64,000 nt of DNA from Umezawaea beigongshangensis (GTDB taxonomy: Bacteria > Actinomycetota > Actinomycetes > Mycobacteriales > Pseudonocardiaceae). Shown here piece by piece: positions 25,808 through 37,269 of this stretch (its first letter is position 1; every line of letters begins with the position of its first letter). Location of the stretch: NCBI RefSeq assembly GCF_016464305.1, contig NZ_JAEIOJ010000001.1, positions 922,908-986,907 of the forward strand. The letters run 5' to 3'. The notes beneath the pieces were generated by a model. It was given only the letters and a program-made list of their open reading frames with translations, was not told the DNA's origin and did not search any database. Both the position numbers and the translations under genes were made by a program.

Positions 25808-26800
25808 CTACCGGTCGGGAGACCGGAAGGTGTCGATGATGCGTTCGGCGGCGAGCGTCGCGGTCAGCTCGCCCTCGCGCACCGCGCGCTCCAGGCCGGG
25901 CGCGACCGCCCGCACGCCGGGGTGCTCGCGCAGGCTCGCCACGAGCTGCTCGCGCACGGTCGCCCAGGTCCAGTCGACCTGCTGGCGGCGGCGGCGCTCC
26001 TGGAACTGTCCGGCGGCCTCCAGCGCCGCGCGGTGCTCCAGCACGCGCTGCCACAGCTCGGGCAGGCCGTCGCCGGACAGCCCGCTGCACGTCAGGACGG
26101 GCGGGTGCCACGCGGCGTCGGGCTGGCGCAGCAGCCGCAGCGCCCCGGCCAGCTCGCGGGCCGCCGCGCGGGCGTCCTGCTCGTGCGGGCCGTCCGCCTT
26201 GTTCACGGCGATCACGTCGGCGAGCTCCAGCACGCCCCGCTTGATGCCCTGGAGGGCGTCGCCGGTGCGGGCGAGGGTGAGGAACAGCGAGCAGTCGGTC
26301 ATGTTCGCCACGGCCACCTCGGACTGGCCGACGCCGACCGTCTCGACCAGCACCACGTCGTAGCCCGCCGCCTCGACCAGCACGATCGTCTCGCGGGTCG
26401 CCCGCGCCACGCCGCCGAGCGTTCCCGAGGTGGGCGAGGGGCGGATGAACGCGGCCGGGTCGACCGCGAGCCGCGCCATGCGGGTCTTGTCGCCGAGGAT
26501 GCTGCCGCCGGTCCGGGTGGACGACGGGTCCACGGCCAGCACGGCCACCCGGTGCCCGTCCGCGGTCAGCGTCGTGCCGAGCGCGTCGACGAACGTCGAC
26601 TTGCCCACGCCCGGCACTCCGGTGACGCCCACCCGGTGCGCGCCGCCGGAGTGCGGCAGCAGCTCCACGAGCAGCTCCTGCGCCAGCGCGCGGTGGTCGG
26701 CGCGGGTGGACTCCACGAGGGTGATGGCGCGCGCGAGCACGCCCCGGTCACCGGCGAGCACGCCCCGCGCGTACTCGCCGACGTCGATCGGCTTCGCCAC
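25808..26800 (-). CDS. meaB: Methylmalonyl-CoA mutase-associated GTPase
   Basis: 330 residues. MeaB/ArgK G3E GTPase that protects and reloads adenosylcobalamin on methylmalonyl-CoA mutase. Walker [16 protein letters not shown], switch region [20 protein letters not shown], Walker B-like [10 protein letters not shown], base-recognition NKAD. The helical C-terminus ([13 protein letters not shown]) is the dimerisation arm. It is 6 bases after mutB and on the same strand, forming mutA-mutB-meaB. The older name ArgK (arginine transport kinase) should be ignored. Confidence 0.93.
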   Translation of the reverse strand: MAKPIDVGEYARGVLAGDRGVLARAITLVESTRADHRALAQELLVELLPHSGGAHRVGVTGVPGVGKSTFVDALGTTLTADGHRVAVLAVDPSSTRTGGSILGDKTRMARLAVDPAAFIRPSPTSGTLGGVARATRETIVLVEAAGYDVVLVETVGVGQSEVAVANMTDCSLFLTLARTGDALQGIKRGVLELADVIAVNKADGPHEQDARAAARELAGALRLLRQPDAAWHPPVLTCSGLSGDGLPELWQRVLEHRAALEAAGQFQERRRRQQVDWTWATVREQLVASLREHPGVRAVAPGLERAVREGELTATLAAERIIDTFRSPDR

Positions 26801-26806
26801 GGGCCG

Positions 26807-28993
26807 CTACCTGGCGTGCCCGAGTTGAGCGGACAACCTGTCCAGCAGGTCCCCCGCCGCGTCGGCGACGACGGTGCCCGGCGGGAAGATCGCCGCGGCC
26901 CCGGCCTCGCGCAGCGCCTCGAAGTCCTGCGGCGGCACGACGCCGCCGACCACGATCATGATGTCGTCGCGGCCCAGCTCGGCCAGCTCGTCGCGCAGCG
27001 CGGGCACCAGCGTGAGGTGCCCGGCGGCCAGCGAGGACACGCCGACGACGTGCACGTCGGCCTCCACCGCCTGCCGGGCGACCTCGCCGGGCGTGGAGAA
27101 CAGCGGGCCCACGTCGACGTCGAAGCCGAGGTCGGCGAACGCGGTCGCGATGACCTTCTGCCCGCGGTCGTGGCCGTCCTGGCCCATCTTGGCGACGAGG
27201 ATGCGCGGGCGGCGCCCCTCGGCCTCGGTGAAGGTCTCGACCACCTGACGGGTGCGGTCGACGTTCGCCACGGTTCCGGCCTCCTCGCGGTACACGCCCG
27301 AGATGGTGCGGATCTGCGCGGAGTGGCGGCCCCACACCCGGCCCAGCGCCTCGGAGATCTCCCCGACGGTGGCCTTGTGGCGCGCGGCGTCGACCGCCAG
27401 CTCCAGGAGGTTGCCGCCGGAGTCGGCGGCGCGGGTCAGGGCGTGCAGCGCGGCCTCCACGGCCGGCTGGTCGCGCTCGGCGCGCAGCCTCCGCAGCTTG
27501 TCGAGCTGCTGCGCCCGCACACCGGCGTTGTCGACCTTGAGCACGTCGATCTGCTCGTCGGTGTCGACCCGGTACTTGTTCACGCCGATCACGGGCTGGC
27601 GGCCGGAGTCGATGCGCGCCTGGGTGCGCGCGGCGGCCCCCTCGATGCGCAGCTTGGGGAGACCGGCGTCGATGGCCGCCGCCATGCCGCCGGCCGCCTC
27701 GACCTCGGTGATGTGTCCCCACGCGGTGCGCGCGAGGTCGTGGGTGAGCCGCTCCACGAACGCCGAGCCGCCCCACGGGTCGATGACGCGGGTCGTGCCG
27801 GACTCCTGCTGGAGCAGCAGCTGGGTGTTGCGGGCGATGCGGGCGGAGAAGTCCGTCGGCAGCGCGAGCGCCTCGTCCAGCGCGTTGGTGTGCAGCGACT
27901 GGGTGTGGCCCTGGGTCGCGGCCATCGCCTCGACGCACGTCCGGGGGACGTTGGTGAACACGTCCTGCGCGGTGAGCGACCAGCCCGAGGTCTGGCAGTG
28001 CGTGCGCAGGCTGAGGGACTTGGGGTCGCGCGGCCCGAAGCCCTTCACGAGCTTGGCCCACAGCAGGCGGGCGGCCCGCAGCTTCGCGACCTCCGTGAAG
28101 AAGTTCATGCCCACGGCCCAGAAGAACGACAGCCGCGGCGCGAACGCGTCCACGTCCAGCCCGGCCTCGCGGCCCGCGCGCAGGTACTCCACGCCGTCGG
28201 CGAGGGTGTAGGCGAGCTCCAGGTCGGCCGTGGCCCCGGCCTCCTGCATGTGGTAGCCGGAGATCGAGATGGAGTTGAACTTCGGCATCCGCCGCGAGGT
28301 GAAGGCGAAGATGTCGGAGATGATCCGCATCGACGGCTTCGGGGGGTAGATGTAGGTGTTGCGGACCATGAACTCCTTGAGGATGTCGTTCTGGATGGTC
28401 CCGGCGAGCTTCTCCGGCGCGACGCCCTGCTCCTCGGCGGCCACGACGTAGAGCGCCAGCACCGGCAGGACGGCACCGTTCATGGTCATCGACACGCTCA
28501 TCCGGTCCAGCGGGATGCCGTCGAAGAGCTGCCGCATGTCGTAGATCGAGTCGATCGCGACGCCCGCCATGCCGACGTCACCGGCGACGCGCGGGTGGTC
28601 GGAGTCGTAGCCGCGGTGCGTGGCGAGGTCGAACGCGACCGACAGGCCCTTCTGCCCCGCCGCGAGGTTGCGGCGGTAGAAGGCGTTGGACTCCTCCGCC
28701 GTGGAGAACCCGGCGTACTGGCGGATCGTCCACGGCTGGTTGACGTACATCGTCGGGTAGGGGCCGCGCAGGAACGGCGCGATGCCGGGGTAGGTGTCGA
28801 GGAAGTCCAGCCCCGCGGTGTCCTCGGGCCCGTAGACGGGCTTGAGGACGATGCCCTCCGGCGTCTCCCGGCTCAGCGCGTCGGCGTCCTCGCCGGTGGC
28901 CTCGCGCAGCGCGGCCCGCCACGCCCGCGCGTCGCCCGGCTCCAGCTCCCCGATGCCGATGTCGGCGAAGTTCGGGATCGTCACGTCACCCAA
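26807..28993 (-). CDS. mutB: Methylmalonyl-CoA mutase large (catalytic) subunit
   Basis: 728 residues. Adenosylcobalamin enzyme that interconverts (R)-methylmalonyl-CoA and succinyl-CoA. The TIM-barrel part has [20 protein letters not shown] (fragments), [39 protein letters not shown] and [10 protein letters not shown]. The C-terminal B12-binding domain (from about residue 595) carries the DxHxxG motif in [13 protein letters not shown] and the [11 protein letters not shown] strand. ATG 28993 overlaps the end of mutA by 8 bases. With the carboxylase genes at 2863-9331 it completes propionyl-CoA to succinyl-CoA; methylmalonyl-CoA epimerase is not in the window. Confidence 0.96.
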   Translation of the reverse strand: MGDVTIPNFADIGIGELEPGDARAWRAALREATGEDADALSRETPEGIVLKPVYGPEDTAGLDFLDTYPGIAPFLRGPYPTMYVNQPWTIRQYAGFSTAEESNAFYRRNLAAGQKGLSVAFDLATHRGYDSDHPRVAGDVGMAGVAIDSIYDMRQLFDGIPLDRMSVSMTMNGAVLPVLALYVVAAEEQGVAPEKLAGTIQNDILKEFMVRNTYIYPPKPSMRIISDIFAFTSRRMPKFNSISISGYHMQEAGATADLELAYTLADGVEYLRAGREAGLDVDAFAPRLSFFWAVGMNFFTEVAKLRAARLLWAKLVKGFGPRDPKSLSLRTHCQTSGWSLTAQDVFTNVPRTCVEAMAATQGHTQSLHTNALDEALALPTDFSARIARNTQLLLQQESGTTRVIDPWGGSAFVERLTHDLARTAWGHITEVEAAGGMAAAIDAGLPKLRIEGAAARTQARIDSGRQPVIGVNKYRVDTDEQIDVLKVDNAGVRAQQLDKLRRLRAERDQPAVEAALHALTRAADSGGNLLELAVDAARHKATVGEISEALGRVWGRHSAQIRTISGVYREEAGTVANVDRTRQVVETFTEAEGRRPRILVAKMGQDGHDRGQKVIATAFADLGFDVDVGPLFSTPGEVARQAVEADVHVVGVSSLAAGHLTLVPALRDELAELGRDDIMIVVGGVVPPQDFEALREAGAAAIFPPGTVVADAAGDLLDRLSAQLGHAR

Positions 28994-30824
28994 CCCCCAG
29001 TGCGTCGTAGGTGTGGCCGAGGACCTCCAGCGCGGGGCACCCGGTGAAGACGAACTCGTCGACGCCCGTCCGCTCCGGCGACGGCTTCCCGGCGAGCAGC
29101 ACCCGCCGCGCCCCGGCCTCGCGCAGCGCGGCGGCGACCGGCGCGGCCAGCTCGGCGTAGCTCGACTCGCTGCCGCACAGGCAGGCCACCGTCGTCCCGG
29201 AGGCGCGGAAGCGCTCGACGACGGCGTTCACCGAGTCGGTGGGGCCCGCGTCGGGCGTGGCGATGCCGCCGGCCTGGAAGAGGTTCGCGGCGAACGAGGC
29301 GCGGGCGGTGTGCGCGGCGACCGGGCCGAGCGTCGCGAGGAACACCGCCGGACGGCTGCCGGTGGCGGCGAGCACCGCGTCGGAGCGGTCCCGCAGGGCC
29401 TCGTAGGGCGCGGCGTGGCGGACGCGCGGCAGGCCGCCGCCGGGTTCCACGGGGGCCGGGGGCCGCACGACCGGCTTCTCCTCCAGGTGGGGGAACTCGC
29501 TGACGCCGGTGATCGCGTCGGTGCGGTCGGCCAGGTTCGCGGCCCGCGCCTCGCGCGTGACGGCGAGCCGGTCGGCGACGAGCCCGGAGGCCAGCGCGTC
29601 GGGCAGGCCGCCGGCGGCCTCGATCTCCTGGAACCACGCCCACGCGGCGCGCGCGAGGTCCTCGGTGAGCCGCTCCACGTACCAGGAGCCGCCCGCCGGG
29701 TCGATCACCCCGGCGAGGTGCGACTCCTCCAGCAGCACGGACTGGGTGTTGCGGGCGACGCGCCGGGAGAAGGCGTCGGGCAGGCCGATGGCCGCGTCGA
29801 ACGGCTGCACGGTGACGGCGTCGGCGCCGCCCAGACCGGCGCCGAAGCAGGCGATGGTGGTGCGCAGGACGTTCACCCACGGATCGCGCCTGGTCATCAT
29901 CGCCGAGGAGGTCACGGCGTGCTGCGCCTGCGCGCGGGCCGGGACCGGCGCGCCGCAGACCTCGGCGACCCGCGCCCACAGGCGGCGGGCCGCGCGGAAC
30001 TTGGCGATCGTGAGGAACTGGTCGGCGGTCGCGGCGAGGCGGAACTCCAGCACGCCGCACGCCCGGTCCACGGACAGGCCCGCGTCGGTCAGCGCCCGCA
30101 GGTAGGTGACGCCCGCGGCGAGCGACGCGCCCAGCTCCTGCGCGTCGGAACCGCCCGCGTCGTGGTGCGGCAGCGCGTCCACCACGATCGTGCGCAGGTG
30201 CGGGAAGCGGCGCAGCGCCCGCACGGTCAGGTCGGCCGCCTCGGCGACGTCCGGCGCGCTCCCGGTGCGGGCCAGCACGCCGAGCGGGTCGGCGCCGAGG
30301 TTGCCGCGCACCTCGCCCGGCAGCAGCGGCCGGTCGTCGAACACGGCCAGCAGCGCGTCCGCCGCCGAGGAGAACTCCGCGCCCGCGTCGAGGACGACCG
30401 GAGCCAGGTCGAGGTGGACGCCGGCGAGCACGTCGTCCAGGGCCGCCGCGGGGAGCGCGCCCGTGCCGACGCGCAGCCACAGCGAGCTGCCCCCGTTCTC
30501 CAGGTCGTCCAGCACCGCCCGCCCCGCGGCGGCCGGGTCGGGGTCGGCGTGCCGCTGCCGGACGTCCCAGCCGCCGGCGGCCGAGCCCTGCGGGCGGCTG
30601 CCGCGCAGGAACGGCGGGAGACCGGGGAAACCGGCGGGGACGTCGGGCGCGTCCTGCGCGGTGTAGAGCGGCTGGACGGTGATGCCGTCGTAGGTCGTGC
30701 TGACCAGCGAGCCGGGATCGGCTCCCGACCTGCTGAGCACGCCCTCGACCAGCTCGCGCCACCGCTCTCGTGACGGGGTCGGGAATTCGGCTGCCAGCGC
30801 CAGCTCGCCAGACGGCTCCATCAT
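28986..30824 (-). CDS. mutA: Methylmalonyl-CoA mutase small subunit
   Basis: 612 residues. Structural partner of MutB that has the same two-domain build without cobalamin chemistry. Seen: [61 protein letters not shown]; the C-terminal domain reads [17 protein letters not shown] where MutB has DxHxxG, so the cobalt-ligand His is absent as expected. Two ATG codons begin the frame (30824, 30821) after GCGGAGC. No cobalamin riboswitch fits in the 158 bases between it and the divergent kinase. Confidence 0.94.
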   Translation of the reverse strand: MMEPSGELALAAEFPTPSRERWRELVEGVLSRSGADPGSLVSTTYDGITVQPLYTAQDAPDVPAGFPGLPPFLRGSRPQGSAAGGWDVRQRHADPDPAAAGRAVLDDLENGGSSLWLRVGTGALPAAALDDVLAGVHLDLAPVVLDAGAEFSSAADALLAVFDDRPLLPGEVRGNLGADPLGVLARTGSAPDVAEAADLTVRALRRFPHLRTIVVDALPHHDAGGSDAQELGASLAAGVTYLRALTDAGLSVDRACGVLEFRLAATADQFLTIAKFRAARRLWARVAEVCGAPVPARAQAQHAVTSSAMMTRRDPWVNVLRTTIACFGAGLGGADAVTVQPFDAAIGLPDAFSRRVARNTQSVLLEESHLAGVIDPAGGSWYVERLTEDLARAAWAWFQEIEAAGGLPDALASGLVADRLAVTREARAANLADRTDAITGVSEFPHLEEKPVVRPPAPVEPGGGLPRVRHAAPYEALRDRSDAVLAATGSRPAVFLATLGPVAAHTARASFAANLFQAGGIATPDAGPTDSVNAVVERFRASGTTVACLCGSESSYAELAAPVAAALREAGARRVLLAGKPSPERTGVDEFVFTGCPALEVLGHTYDALGVG

Positions 30825-30970
30825 GCTCCGCAGTGTTACCCACTAGTAGTAGAACGGCCATGTGAGTTCCGCCGCCGTGATCGGTGCAGAAAGTCTTCCA
30901 CGGCCGTCACCGGTCGAGCGGCCGCGCGGCCGAACCTCGCGGAAGTGCGGATGCCGGATCTCGCGCGGTG

Positions 30971-30976
30971 CAGAAT
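30971..30976 (+). promoter_or_regulatory. Possible -10 box for the Ser/Thr kinase gene
   Basis: CAGAAT, a weak match to TANNNT, ends six bases before GTG 30983; with no Shine-Dalgarno sequence this supports a leaderless start at that GTG. Confidence 0.3.
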
Positions 30977-30982
30977 GTCACC

Positions 30983-32896
30983 GTGAGCAGCGAGCAGCAC
31001 GAGCGCCTGATCGCGGAGCGGTACCGCCTGCGGCACGTGCTCGGCCGCGGCGCCATGGGCACCGTGTGGTCGGCCTTCGACGAGGAGCTGCGCCGTCCCG
31101 TCGCGGTCAAGGAGATCCTGCGGCCGGTGGGCATGGGGGACGCCGAGGCCACCACGCTGCGCGAACGCACCCTGCGGGAGGCGCGCGCGGTCGCCGCGCT
31201 GTCGCACCAGAACCTCGTCACGGTCTACGACGTCGTGCGCATGGACGGCGAGCCGTACCTCGTGATGGAGCTCGTGCCGTCGGAGAGCCTGAGCGAGTAC
31301 ACGAAGAAGCGGGGACCGCTGACCGTCGCGCAGACCGCCGCGGTGGCCGACGCGGTGGCGGCGGCGCTCCAGGCCGCGCACCGGGCCGGGATCACGCACC
31401 GCGACGTGAAGCCGGGCAACGTGCTCATCGGCGAGGACGGACAGATCAAGCTCACCGACTTCGGCATCGCCCGCAACGTCTCGGAGAGCACCCTCACCAG
31501 CCGCGGCATCATGCTCGGCACCCCGGCCTACATCGCCCCGGAGGTCGCCACCGGGGCCGAGCTCACCACCGCCGTCGACCTGTGGGGTCTCGGCGCGACG
31601 CTGTTCGACGCCGTCGAGGGCCACCCCCCGTTCGACGGGGAGAACGTGCTGCGCACGCTCAACCAGGTGGTGAACGACGAGGTGCCCGAGCCGCAGAGCG
31701 CCGGTGACCTGGCGCCGGTCATCTCCGGCCTGATGGTCAGGGACGTCGAGCGGCGGATGTCGCTGGGCGAGGTGCGGCGGCGGGTCCACCCGCTGCTGCC
31801 CGGACCGGGCACCGTCGCCTTCGGGGTGCAGAGCGACGCGCGGACCGTCACCTCACCCGTGGTGGCGCGCTCGAAGCCGTCGACGCCGATCCTGCCGCCC
31901 AAGCCCGTGATCGCTCCGGAGACCCCGCTGGCGGCCGATCCCGGACCGCTGCCGTTCTTCCTGTCGTCCACCCCGGCCGAGGAGCCCGACGCGCCGGGGC
32001 CGGGCGAGGGCGAGGACGAGGAGGAGACCGGGGCCGAGCCGGAGGAGCGGCCCTCGTCCGTCCCGTCGGCGCCCTGGCCGCCGTCCGGGCGGTCCTCCTC
32101 CGGTTCCGCCGCGGTCGCGCCGCCCCCCGCGCCGCCGCCGAGGTGGGCCGTTCCGATGGGGCCGCTCCCGGTCGGCACCGGACCGGTGCGCCGCGCGCTT
32201 CCCCGGTTGCGCGACCGGGTCACCGCGGGCACGGTGCTGCTGCTGGTCTCCTCGGTGCTGCTGTTCGTGATCTTCAGCGGTGTCGGGTTCGTGCTCACCG
32301 TGGCCGCAGCGGGCCGCCCGATCCTGCCGCCGGGCCCGGAGACGACCGTGGTCCAGCAGAGCGAGGACGTCGTGGCGGAACTGGAGAGGCGCAAGGCCGA
32401 CGCGAGCACCGGGGAGAACCCCGGCGCGGGCGCGTTCTCGCTGGAGGTCGGCCGGAGCTGGACGATGTTCGTGGAGCAGCGCGTCGAGACCCCGCGGAGC
32501 ACCGTGGTGCGCTTCGTCTCCCCCACCGGCAAGCTGGAGGTGAGCGTCGAGCGCTTCCCCGACCACTACCCGAAGCGCACGATCGGCGACTACCGGGACC
32601 TCGTGCTCCAGCGCTGGCCGGAGGACCAGATCATCGTGACGCCCGCGTACGGGGAGCCGGTCAGGACCGACCCCGCCGCGCCGGAGGGCATGGTGCGGTT
32701 CGACTACCGGACCACCGAGTACGGCGGGGCGGAGCAGTCGCCCGCGAGCGACCTGCGGCGGACGCGCTTCTCCCAGCTCGTGCCCACGAGCGACAACGCG
32801 CTGTGGGTCATGGAGCTGACCGCCCCGATGGAGCAGCACGACGACGCCGACGAGCTGTTCAACCGGATCGCGCCGACGTTCGTCGTCGGGGGTTAG
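30983..32896 (+). CDS. Membrane Ser/Thr protein kinase (Hanks type)
   Basis: 637 residues. The cytoplasmic kinase domain (about 14-270) is complete: glycine loop GRGAMGTVW, lysine K43 in VAVKEIL, catalytic THRDVKPGN (Asp near 140), DFGIAR (Asp 159), activation-loop end [11 protein letters not shown] long Pro/acidic linker (about 290-410) leads to one membrane helix (about 414-443). The extracellular part (444-637) is a globular alpha/beta domain, with [17 protein letters not shown] and [15 protein letters not shown], and is not made of PASTA repeats. It resembles sensor domains of unknown ligand. Divergent from mutA. The frame stays open upstream to 30884, but the family begins at ERYRL. Confidence 0.88.
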   Translation: MSSEQHERLIAERYRLRHVLGRGAMGTVWSAFDEELRRPVAVKEILRPVGMGDAEATTLRERTLREARAVAALSHQNLVTVYDVVRMDGEPYLVMELVPSESLSEYTKKRGPLTVAQTAAVADAVAAALQAAHRAGITHRDVKPGNVLIGEDGQIKLTDFGIARNVSESTLTSRGIMLGTPAYIAPEVATGAELTTAVDLWGLGATLFDAVEGHPPFDGENVLRTLNQVVNDEVPEPQSAGDLAPVISGLMVRDVERRMSLGEVRRRVHPLLPGPGTVAFGVQSDARTVTSPVVARSKPSTPILPPKPVIAPETPLAADPGPLPFFLSSTPAEEPDAPGPGEGEDEEETGAEPEERPSSVPSAPWPPSGRSSSGSAAVAPPPAPPPRWAVPMGPLPVGTGPVRRALPRLRDRVTAGTVLLLVSSVLLFVIFSGVGFVLTVAAAGRPILPPGPETTVVQQSEDVVAELERRKADASTGENPGAGAFSLEVGRSWTMFVEQRVETPRSTVVRFVSPTGKLEVSVERFPDHYPKRTIGDYRDLVLQRWPEDQIIVTPAYGEPVRTDPAAPEGMVRFDYRTTEYGGAEQSPASDLRRTRFSQLVPTSDNALWVMELTAPMEQHDDADELFNRIAPTFVVGG

Positions 32897-32900
32897 CGGT

Positions 32901-32906
32901 TACGCT
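32901..32906 (+). promoter_or_regulatory. -10 box for the PNP gene (leaderless)
   Basis: TACGCT, six bases before GTG 32913 and just after the kinase stop. Confidence 0.5.
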
Positions 32907-32912
32907 CCCGCG

Positions 32913-33734
32913 GTGACCGGTATCCAGGACGCAACCACCACCGCCACTCCCGAGCAGCTCGCCCAGCGGGCGGCCGGGGAGATCAGTGCCCGCACGGGTG
33001 TCGCTCAGCACGACGTCGCCGTCGTCCTCGGCTCCGGCTGGCGTCCGGCTGCCGACCTGATCGGCACGCCGGTCGCCGAGGTGCCGATGGCCGACCTGAC
33101 CGGGTTCACCCCGCCGAGCGCCGTCGGGCACGGCGGCACCATCCGCTCGGTGCCGGTGGGCGACAAGAACGTGCTCGTGCTGCTCGGCCGCACCCACGGC
33201 TACGAGGGCCACGGCATCGAGAACGTCGTGCACAACGTGCGCACCGCCGCCGCGGCCGGCGTCCGCACGGTCGTGCTGACCAACGCCGCCGGCGGGCTGC
33301 GCGAGGGCATGACCGTCGGCCAGCCCGTGCTGATCAGCGACCACCTGAACCTGACGGCGAGGTCCCCGCTGGTGGGGGCGCGGTTCGTGGACCTGACCGA
33401 CCTGTACTCGCCGCGGCTGCGCGCCGTCGCGCGGGAGATCGACCCGTCGCTGGAGGAGGGCGTGTACGCCGGCCTGCCCGGCCCGCACTTCGAGACCCCG
33501 GCGGAGATCAGGATGCTGCGCACCCTGGGCGCCGACCTGGTGGGCATGTCGACGGTCGCCGAGGCCATCGCGGCGCGGGCCGAGGGCGTGGAGGTGTTCG
33601 GCCTGTCCCTGGTGACGAACCTCGCCGCGGGCATCACCGGCGAGCCGCTGAACCACCACGAGGTGCTGGAGGCCGGCGCCGCCGCGGCGAGCCGCATGGG
33701 CGCGCTGCTGCGCGAGCTGGTGACCAGGGCATGA
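32913..33734 (+). CDS. deoD: Purine-nucleoside phosphorylase
   Basis: 273 residues, trimeric PNP type. Splits purine (deoxy)nucleosides with phosphate into base and (deoxy)ribose 1-phosphate. [13 protein letters not shown] (phosphate loop), [56 protein letters not shown], and [20 protein letters not shown] then [10 protein letters not shown] are diagnostic. GTG 32913 is set by the -10 box at 32901. Overlaps the phosphomutase gene by 4 bases, so the sugar phosphate it makes can be handled by that enzyme. The symbol follows mycobacterial use; punA is equivalent. Confidence 0.94.
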   Translation: MTGIQDATTTATPEQLAQRAAGEISARTGVAQHDVAVVLGSGWRPAADLIGTPVAEVPMADLTGFTPPSAVGHGGTIRSVPVGDKNVLVLLGRTHGYEGHGIENVVHNVRTAAAAGVRTVVLTNAAGGLREGMTVGQPVLISDHLNLTARSPLVGARFVDLTDLYSPRLRAVAREIDPSLEEGVYAGLPGPHFETPAEIRMLRTLGADLVGMSTVAEAIAARAEGVEVFGLSLVTNLAAGITGEPLNHHEVLEAGAAAASRMGALLRELVTRA

Positions 33735-35383
33735 GTCTCACCCCCGCGCTGCGCGACGCCGCGTTCCGCTGGATCGCCGACGACCCCGACACCGACTCCC
33801 GCGCCGAGCTCCAGGGCGTGCTGGCGCGGGCGATGGGCGGCGACGCCGCGGCGGCCGACGACCTGGCCGACCGGATGGCGGGTCCGCTGACCTTCGGCAC
33901 GGCCGGGTTGCGCGGTCCCGTGCGGGCCGGTTCCAACGGCGTGAACGTCGCGGTCGTCGTGCGCACCACGGCCGGGCTGGCCGGGTGGCTGCGCGCGCGG
34001 GGGCACACCGGTCTCGTGTTCGTGGGCCGCGACGCCCGGCACGGCTCGGAGGCGTTCTGCTCCGCCGCGGCCGGGGTGCTGGCGGCGGCCGGGTTCGAGG
34101 TGCGCGTGCTGCCGGAGCCGCTGCCCACGCCGGTGCTGGCGTTCCTGGTCCGCGCGCACGGCGCGGTGGCGGGCGTGCAGATCACCGCGTCGCACAACCC
34201 GCCGGCCGACAACGGCTACAAGCTGTACCTCGCGGGCGGCTCGCAGATCGTGCCGCCCGACGACCGGGAGATCGAGGCCGCCGTCGCCGCCGTCACCTCC
34301 GCGGTGTCCGTGCCGCGCTCGCGGGACTGGGCGACGGTGGACCCGGCGGACGTCGACGCCTACTCGGCGCACGTGTCGGCGCTGCCCCGCGGCACCGCGC
34401 GCGATCTGCGGGTGGCGCTCACGCCGATGCACGGCGTGGGCGGGCGGACGGCGGTGGAGGTGCTGCGCCGCGCCGGGTTCACCGACGTGCGGGTGGTGCG
34501 CTCGCAGGCCGTGCCCGACCCGGACTTCCCGACGGTGGTGTTCCCGAACCCCGAGGAGCCCGGCGCGGCGGACGCGCTGCTGGCGCTGGCCGCCGAGAGC
34601 GACGCCGACCTGGCGGTCGCGCTGGACCCCGACGCCGACCGGTGCGCGCTGGGCGTGCGGGAGCGCGACGGGTCGTGGCGGATGCTGCGCGGCGACGAGA
34701 CGGGCGTGCTGCTCGGCTCGCTCGTGCTCTCCACGCTCGACCGGACGGCGCACCCCGACCCGCTGGTGGCCACGACGATCGTGTCGTCGTCGCTGCTCGG
34801 CTCGATCGCGAAGGCGCACGACGTGCGCTGCGCCGAGACGCTGACCGGCTTCAAGTGGCTGGTGCGCGCGGGCGACGGGGAGGGCACCGGCCTGGTCTAC
34901 GCCTACGAGGAGGCGCTCGGGCACTGCGTCGACCCCGATTCGGTGCGCGACAAGGACGGCATCTCGGCCGCCGTCGTGGCCTGCGACCTGGCGGCGACGC
35001 TGAAGGCGGCCGGGGAGACGCTGCTCGACGCGCTGGACCGGCTGGCCGCGGAGCACGGTGTGCACCTGACCGATCAGGTGGCGCTGCGGTTCGACGACCT
35101 GAGCCGCATCGGCGCGCTGATGGCGCGGTTGCGGGCCGACCCGCCGCCCGAGCTGGCCGGGATCGCCGTGACGGCGGAGGACCTGCTGCCGGAGGCCGAC
35201 GTGCTGCGGCTGACCGGCGCCGGGGTGCGGGTGGTCGTGCGGCCGTCCGGCACCGAGCCGAAGCTCAAGGCGTACCTGGAGGTCGTGGAACCCGCTGGAA
35301 CCGACCTCGCGGCGGCCCGCGAGGGGGCCGCCGCGAGACTGGCGGACGTGCGCACGGCCGTCGAGGCCCTGCTCACCGACTAG
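33731..35383 (+). CDS. pmmB: Phosphohexomutase / phosphopentomutase-like enzyme
   Basis: 550 residues, alpha-D-phosphohexomutase family. Active-site phosphoserine S154 in [13 protein letters not shown], metal loop [10 protein letters not shown], sugar-binding FKWLVRAG and EEALGHCV, and the C-terminal phosphate loop [13 protein letters not shown]. The length and N-terminal [12 protein letters not shown] fit the bacterial PgcA/PGM2 branch, which can act on ribose, deoxyribose or hexose phosphates. Coupled to PNP by ATGA, which suggests conversion of (deoxy)ribose 1-phosphate to the 5-phosphate before DeoC (39945). M. tuberculosis PmmB is annotated as a phosphomannomutase, so hexose activity remains possible. 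Confidence 0.9.
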   Translation: MSLTPALRDAAFRWIADDPDTDSRAELQGVLARAMGGDAAAADDLADRMAGPLTFGTAGLRGPVRAGSNGVNVAVVVRTTAGLAGWLRARGHTGLVFVGRDARHGSEAFCSAAAGVLAAAGFEVRVLPEPLPTPVLAFLVRAHGAVAGVQITASHNPPADNGYKLYLAGGSQIVPPDDREIEAAVAAVTSAVSVPRSRDWATVDPADVDAYSAHVSALPRGTARDLRVALTPMHGVGGRTAVEVLRRAGFTDVRVVRSQAVPDPDFPTVVFPNPEEPGAADALLALAAESDADLAVALDPDADRCALGVRERDGSWRMLRGDETGVLLGSLVLSTLDRTAHPDPLVATTIVSSSLLGSIAKAHDVRCAETLTGFKWLVRAGDGEGTGLVYAYEEALGHCVDPDSVRDKDGISAAVVACDLAATLKAAGETLLDALDRLAAEHGVHLTDQVALRFDDLSRIGALMARLRADPPPELAGIAVTAEDLLPEADVLRLTGAGVRVVVRPSGTEPKLKAYLEVVEPAGTDLAAAREGAAARLADVRTAVEALLTD

Positions 35384-35389
35384 GCCGGC

Positions 35390-35743
35390 TCAGGCGGCGC
35401 TGCTGACGGCGATGACGAGGCAGAGGATCGCCACCACCAGCGCCCCACCGGCCACCATCCACGGCCGGGACGACGGCGGCTCCACGGGGGTGCGACTCTC
35501 CTCGGTGATCGCGGCGACGGCTCCCCGGCCGAACGCCCAGCTGATCGCGCTGAGCCCCACCCCCGCGGCGAGCACCATCGTGTTGACGTCCCAGGGGCTG
35601 TGGTCGAAGGTCGGCCACACCGCCACGACGACGAGCGGCAGGCCGATCAGGCCGAGGCCGGTGGACACGGCGGCGCCGACGGTGATGCGCCTGCGTCGAC
35701 TGCCGGACAGCACGCTGGATGTGATGTTCATGGCTCCCGCCAT
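35390..35743 (-). CDS. Small membrane protein, three predicted helices
   Basis: 117 residues from ATG 35743; ATG 35731 is an alternative. Hydrophobic stretches at about 18-40 (VGAAVSTGLGLIGLPLVVVA), 52-72 (VNTMVLAAGVGLSAISWAF) and 95-115, separated by short polar loops; the last ends the protein. A basic SGSRRRR segment precedes helix 1. No known family. It converges on the phosphomutase gene with only 6 bases between the stops and no hairpin. The frame extends upstream to 35815 without better start signals. Confidence 0.55.
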   Translation of the reverse strand: MAGAMNITSSVLSGSRRRRITVGAAVSTGLGLIGLPLVVVAVWPTFDHSPWDVNTMVLAAGVGLSAISWAFGRGAVAAITEESRTPVEPPSSRPWMVAGGALVVAILCLVIAVSSAA

Positions 35744-35852
35744 AGTGCCGATGACCCTCTTTCGATGAAGAAGACGCGCGGGAGCCGGACCGGTTCCCGC
35801 GTCGACGCTCCTCATCGTCCCCCACGCGCCGTCGGCGGTGACGCGAGCGTGC

Positions 35853-36836
35853 TCAGCGGCCGAGGAGCTTCATCGCCTCCTCGGGGTACCGCTCGCCCGC
35901 CACCGCGTCGGCCGGGACGGCGGCCTCGATCGCGGCCAGGTCGTCCTCACCGAGCACGAGCGACTCGGCGGCGACGTTCTCCTCCAGGTACTTGCGCCGC
36001 TTCGTGCCGGGGATCGGCACGACGTCCTCGCCGCGGTGCTGCACCCACGCCAGGGCGATCTGGCCGGGCGTCACGTCGTGCCGGGCCGCCACGGCGCGCA
36101 GCGCCTCGACCACCGCGAGGTTGCGCTCCAGGTTGCCCTCGGCGAAGCGGGGGTTGCCCGCCGCGCGGAAGTCGCCGCTGCCGAAGTCGTCGCGGGAGGT
36201 GAACCGGCCGGTGAGGAAGCCCCGGCCGAGCGGCGAGTACGCCACGACGCCGATGCCCAGCTCGCGGCACACCGGCACCGTCGCGTCCTCGATGTCGCGC
36301 GACCACAGCGACCACTCCGTCTGCACGGCCGCGATCGGGTGCACGGCGTGCGCGCGCCGGATCGTGTCCGCACCGGCCTCGGACAGGCCCAGGTGGCGGA
36401 CCTTGCCCTGCCGCACCAGCTCGGCCATCGCGCCGATGGTCTCCTCGATCGGCACGTCCGGGTCGACCCGGTGCTGGTAGTAGAGGTCGACGTGATCGAC
36501 GCCGAGCCGCCGCAGCGACGCGTCGGCGGCCTGCCGCACGTACTCGGCGTCGCCCCGCACGCCCCTCGTCCGCGGGTCGTCCGAGCGGACCACGCCGAAC
36601 TTCGTGGCCAGCACCACGGCGTCGCGCCGGTCGGCGATCGCCCGGCCGACCAGCTCCTCGTTGGCGCCGCGCCCGTACATGTCGGCGGTGTCCAGCAGCG
36701 TCACGCCCAGTTCCAGGGCGCGGTGGACCACGGCGATCGACTCGGCGTCGTCGGCCTGGCCGTAGAACTCGCTCATGCCCATGCAGCCGAGTCCCTGAGC
36801 GCTGACCTCCAGAGCTCCCAGCGTGCGCGTCTTCAT
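35853..36836 (-). CDS. Aldo/keto reductase
   Basis: 327 residues, AKR family near AKR13 (YhdN/IolS-like). NADPH-dependent carbonyl reductase. The catalytic tetrad is present: Asp and Tyr in [11 protein letters not shown], Lys in VLATKFG, His in [11 protein letters not shown]. Cofactor-site motifs [12 protein letters not shown] and [14 protein letters not shown] follow. ATG 36836 overlaps the stop of the MerR gene (ATGA), so the two form an operon read from the MerR promoter at 37229-37259. The substrate is probably an aldehyde or quinone sensed by the MerR regulator (inference). Confidence 0.92.
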   Translation of the reverse strand: MKTRTLGALEVSAQGLGCMGMSEFYGQADDAESIAVVHRALELGVTLLDTADMYGRGANEELVGRAIADRRDAVVLATKFGVVRSDDPRTRGVRGDAEYVRQAADASLRRLGVDHVDLYYQHRVDPDVPIEETIGAMAELVRQGKVRHLGLSEAGADTIRRAHAVHPIAAVQTEWSLWSRDIEDATVPVCRELGIGVVAYSPLGRGFLTGRFTSRDDFGSGDFRAAGNPRFAEGNLERNLAVVEALRAVAARHDVTPGQIALAWVQHRGEDVVPIPGTKRRKYLEENVAAESLVLGEDDLAAIEAAVPADAVAGERYPEEAMKLLGR

Positions 36837-37222
36837 GCGGTTCTCCCCTCCGCGGCAGAGGCGTCGCGTTCGATCTGCGAGTAGTTGTCGATCTTGTGGT
36901 CGAGGACGTCGAGGCTCGACCGCAGCTCCGCGATGCGGGCCCGCACGGATGCGCGGTGCTCGACGAGGATCTGCTTGCACAGCGCGGGCCCGGCCACGCC
37001 GGAGCGCCGCGCCCTCGCGTACTGGCGCATCATGCGGATCGGCATGCCGGTGGTGCGCAGCTTCGTGAGGAAGCCCAGCCGGGCCAGGTCCTCGTCGGAG
37101 TACGTGCGCCGCCCGCCGGAGTCGCGCGCCGGCGGGTCGACCAGCCCGATCCGTTCGTAGTAGCGCAGGGTGTCGATCGACAACCCGCTGCGCTCCGCTG
37201 CCTGGGCGATCGAATGTGTCAC
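36833..37222 (-). CDS. MerR-family transcriptional regulator
   Basis: 129 residues. The N-terminal winged helix is typical: [27 protein letters not shown] then [15 protein letters not shown] (fragments). A coiled-coil dimer helix (about 90-120: [19 protein letters not shown]) follows and there is only a short C-terminus, with one Cys (ALCKQ) near residue 80 and no metal-binding pair. So it probably senses a small molecule or redox change rather than a metal. GTG 37222 lies at the predicted transcription start. Controls itself and the aldo/keto reductase gene (inference from the operator). Confidence 0.92.
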   Translation of the reverse strand: MTHSIAQAAERSGLSIDTLRYYERIGLVDPPARDSGGRRTYSDEDLARLGFLTKLRTTGMPIRMMRQYARARRSGVAGPALCKQILVEHRASVRARIAELRSSLDVLDHKIDNYSQIERDASAAEGRTA

Positions 37223-37228
37223 CCCACG

Positions 37229-37259
37229 ACCGTAGGAGCTGGAGTGCGCTCCAGGTCAA
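37229..37259 (-). promoter_or_regulatory. MerR-type promoter/operator with 19-bp spacer
   Basis: Minus strand: TTGACC (37259-37254), 19-bp spacer, TACGGT (37234-37229). The inverted repeat CTGGAG-CGCA-CTCCAG (37254-37239) starts at the last base of the -35 and lies mostly in the spacer. Over-long spacers with a dyad between the boxes are the hallmark of MerR-activated promoters. Start of transcription would be at the GTG itself, a leaderless mRNA. Confidence 0.75.
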
Positions 37260-37269
37260 CCGCCGGGAG

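Noticed and set aside
30825..30982. Cobalamin riboswitch before mutA
   Set aside because: Only 158 bases to the divergent kinase start and no B12-box-like sequence seen.
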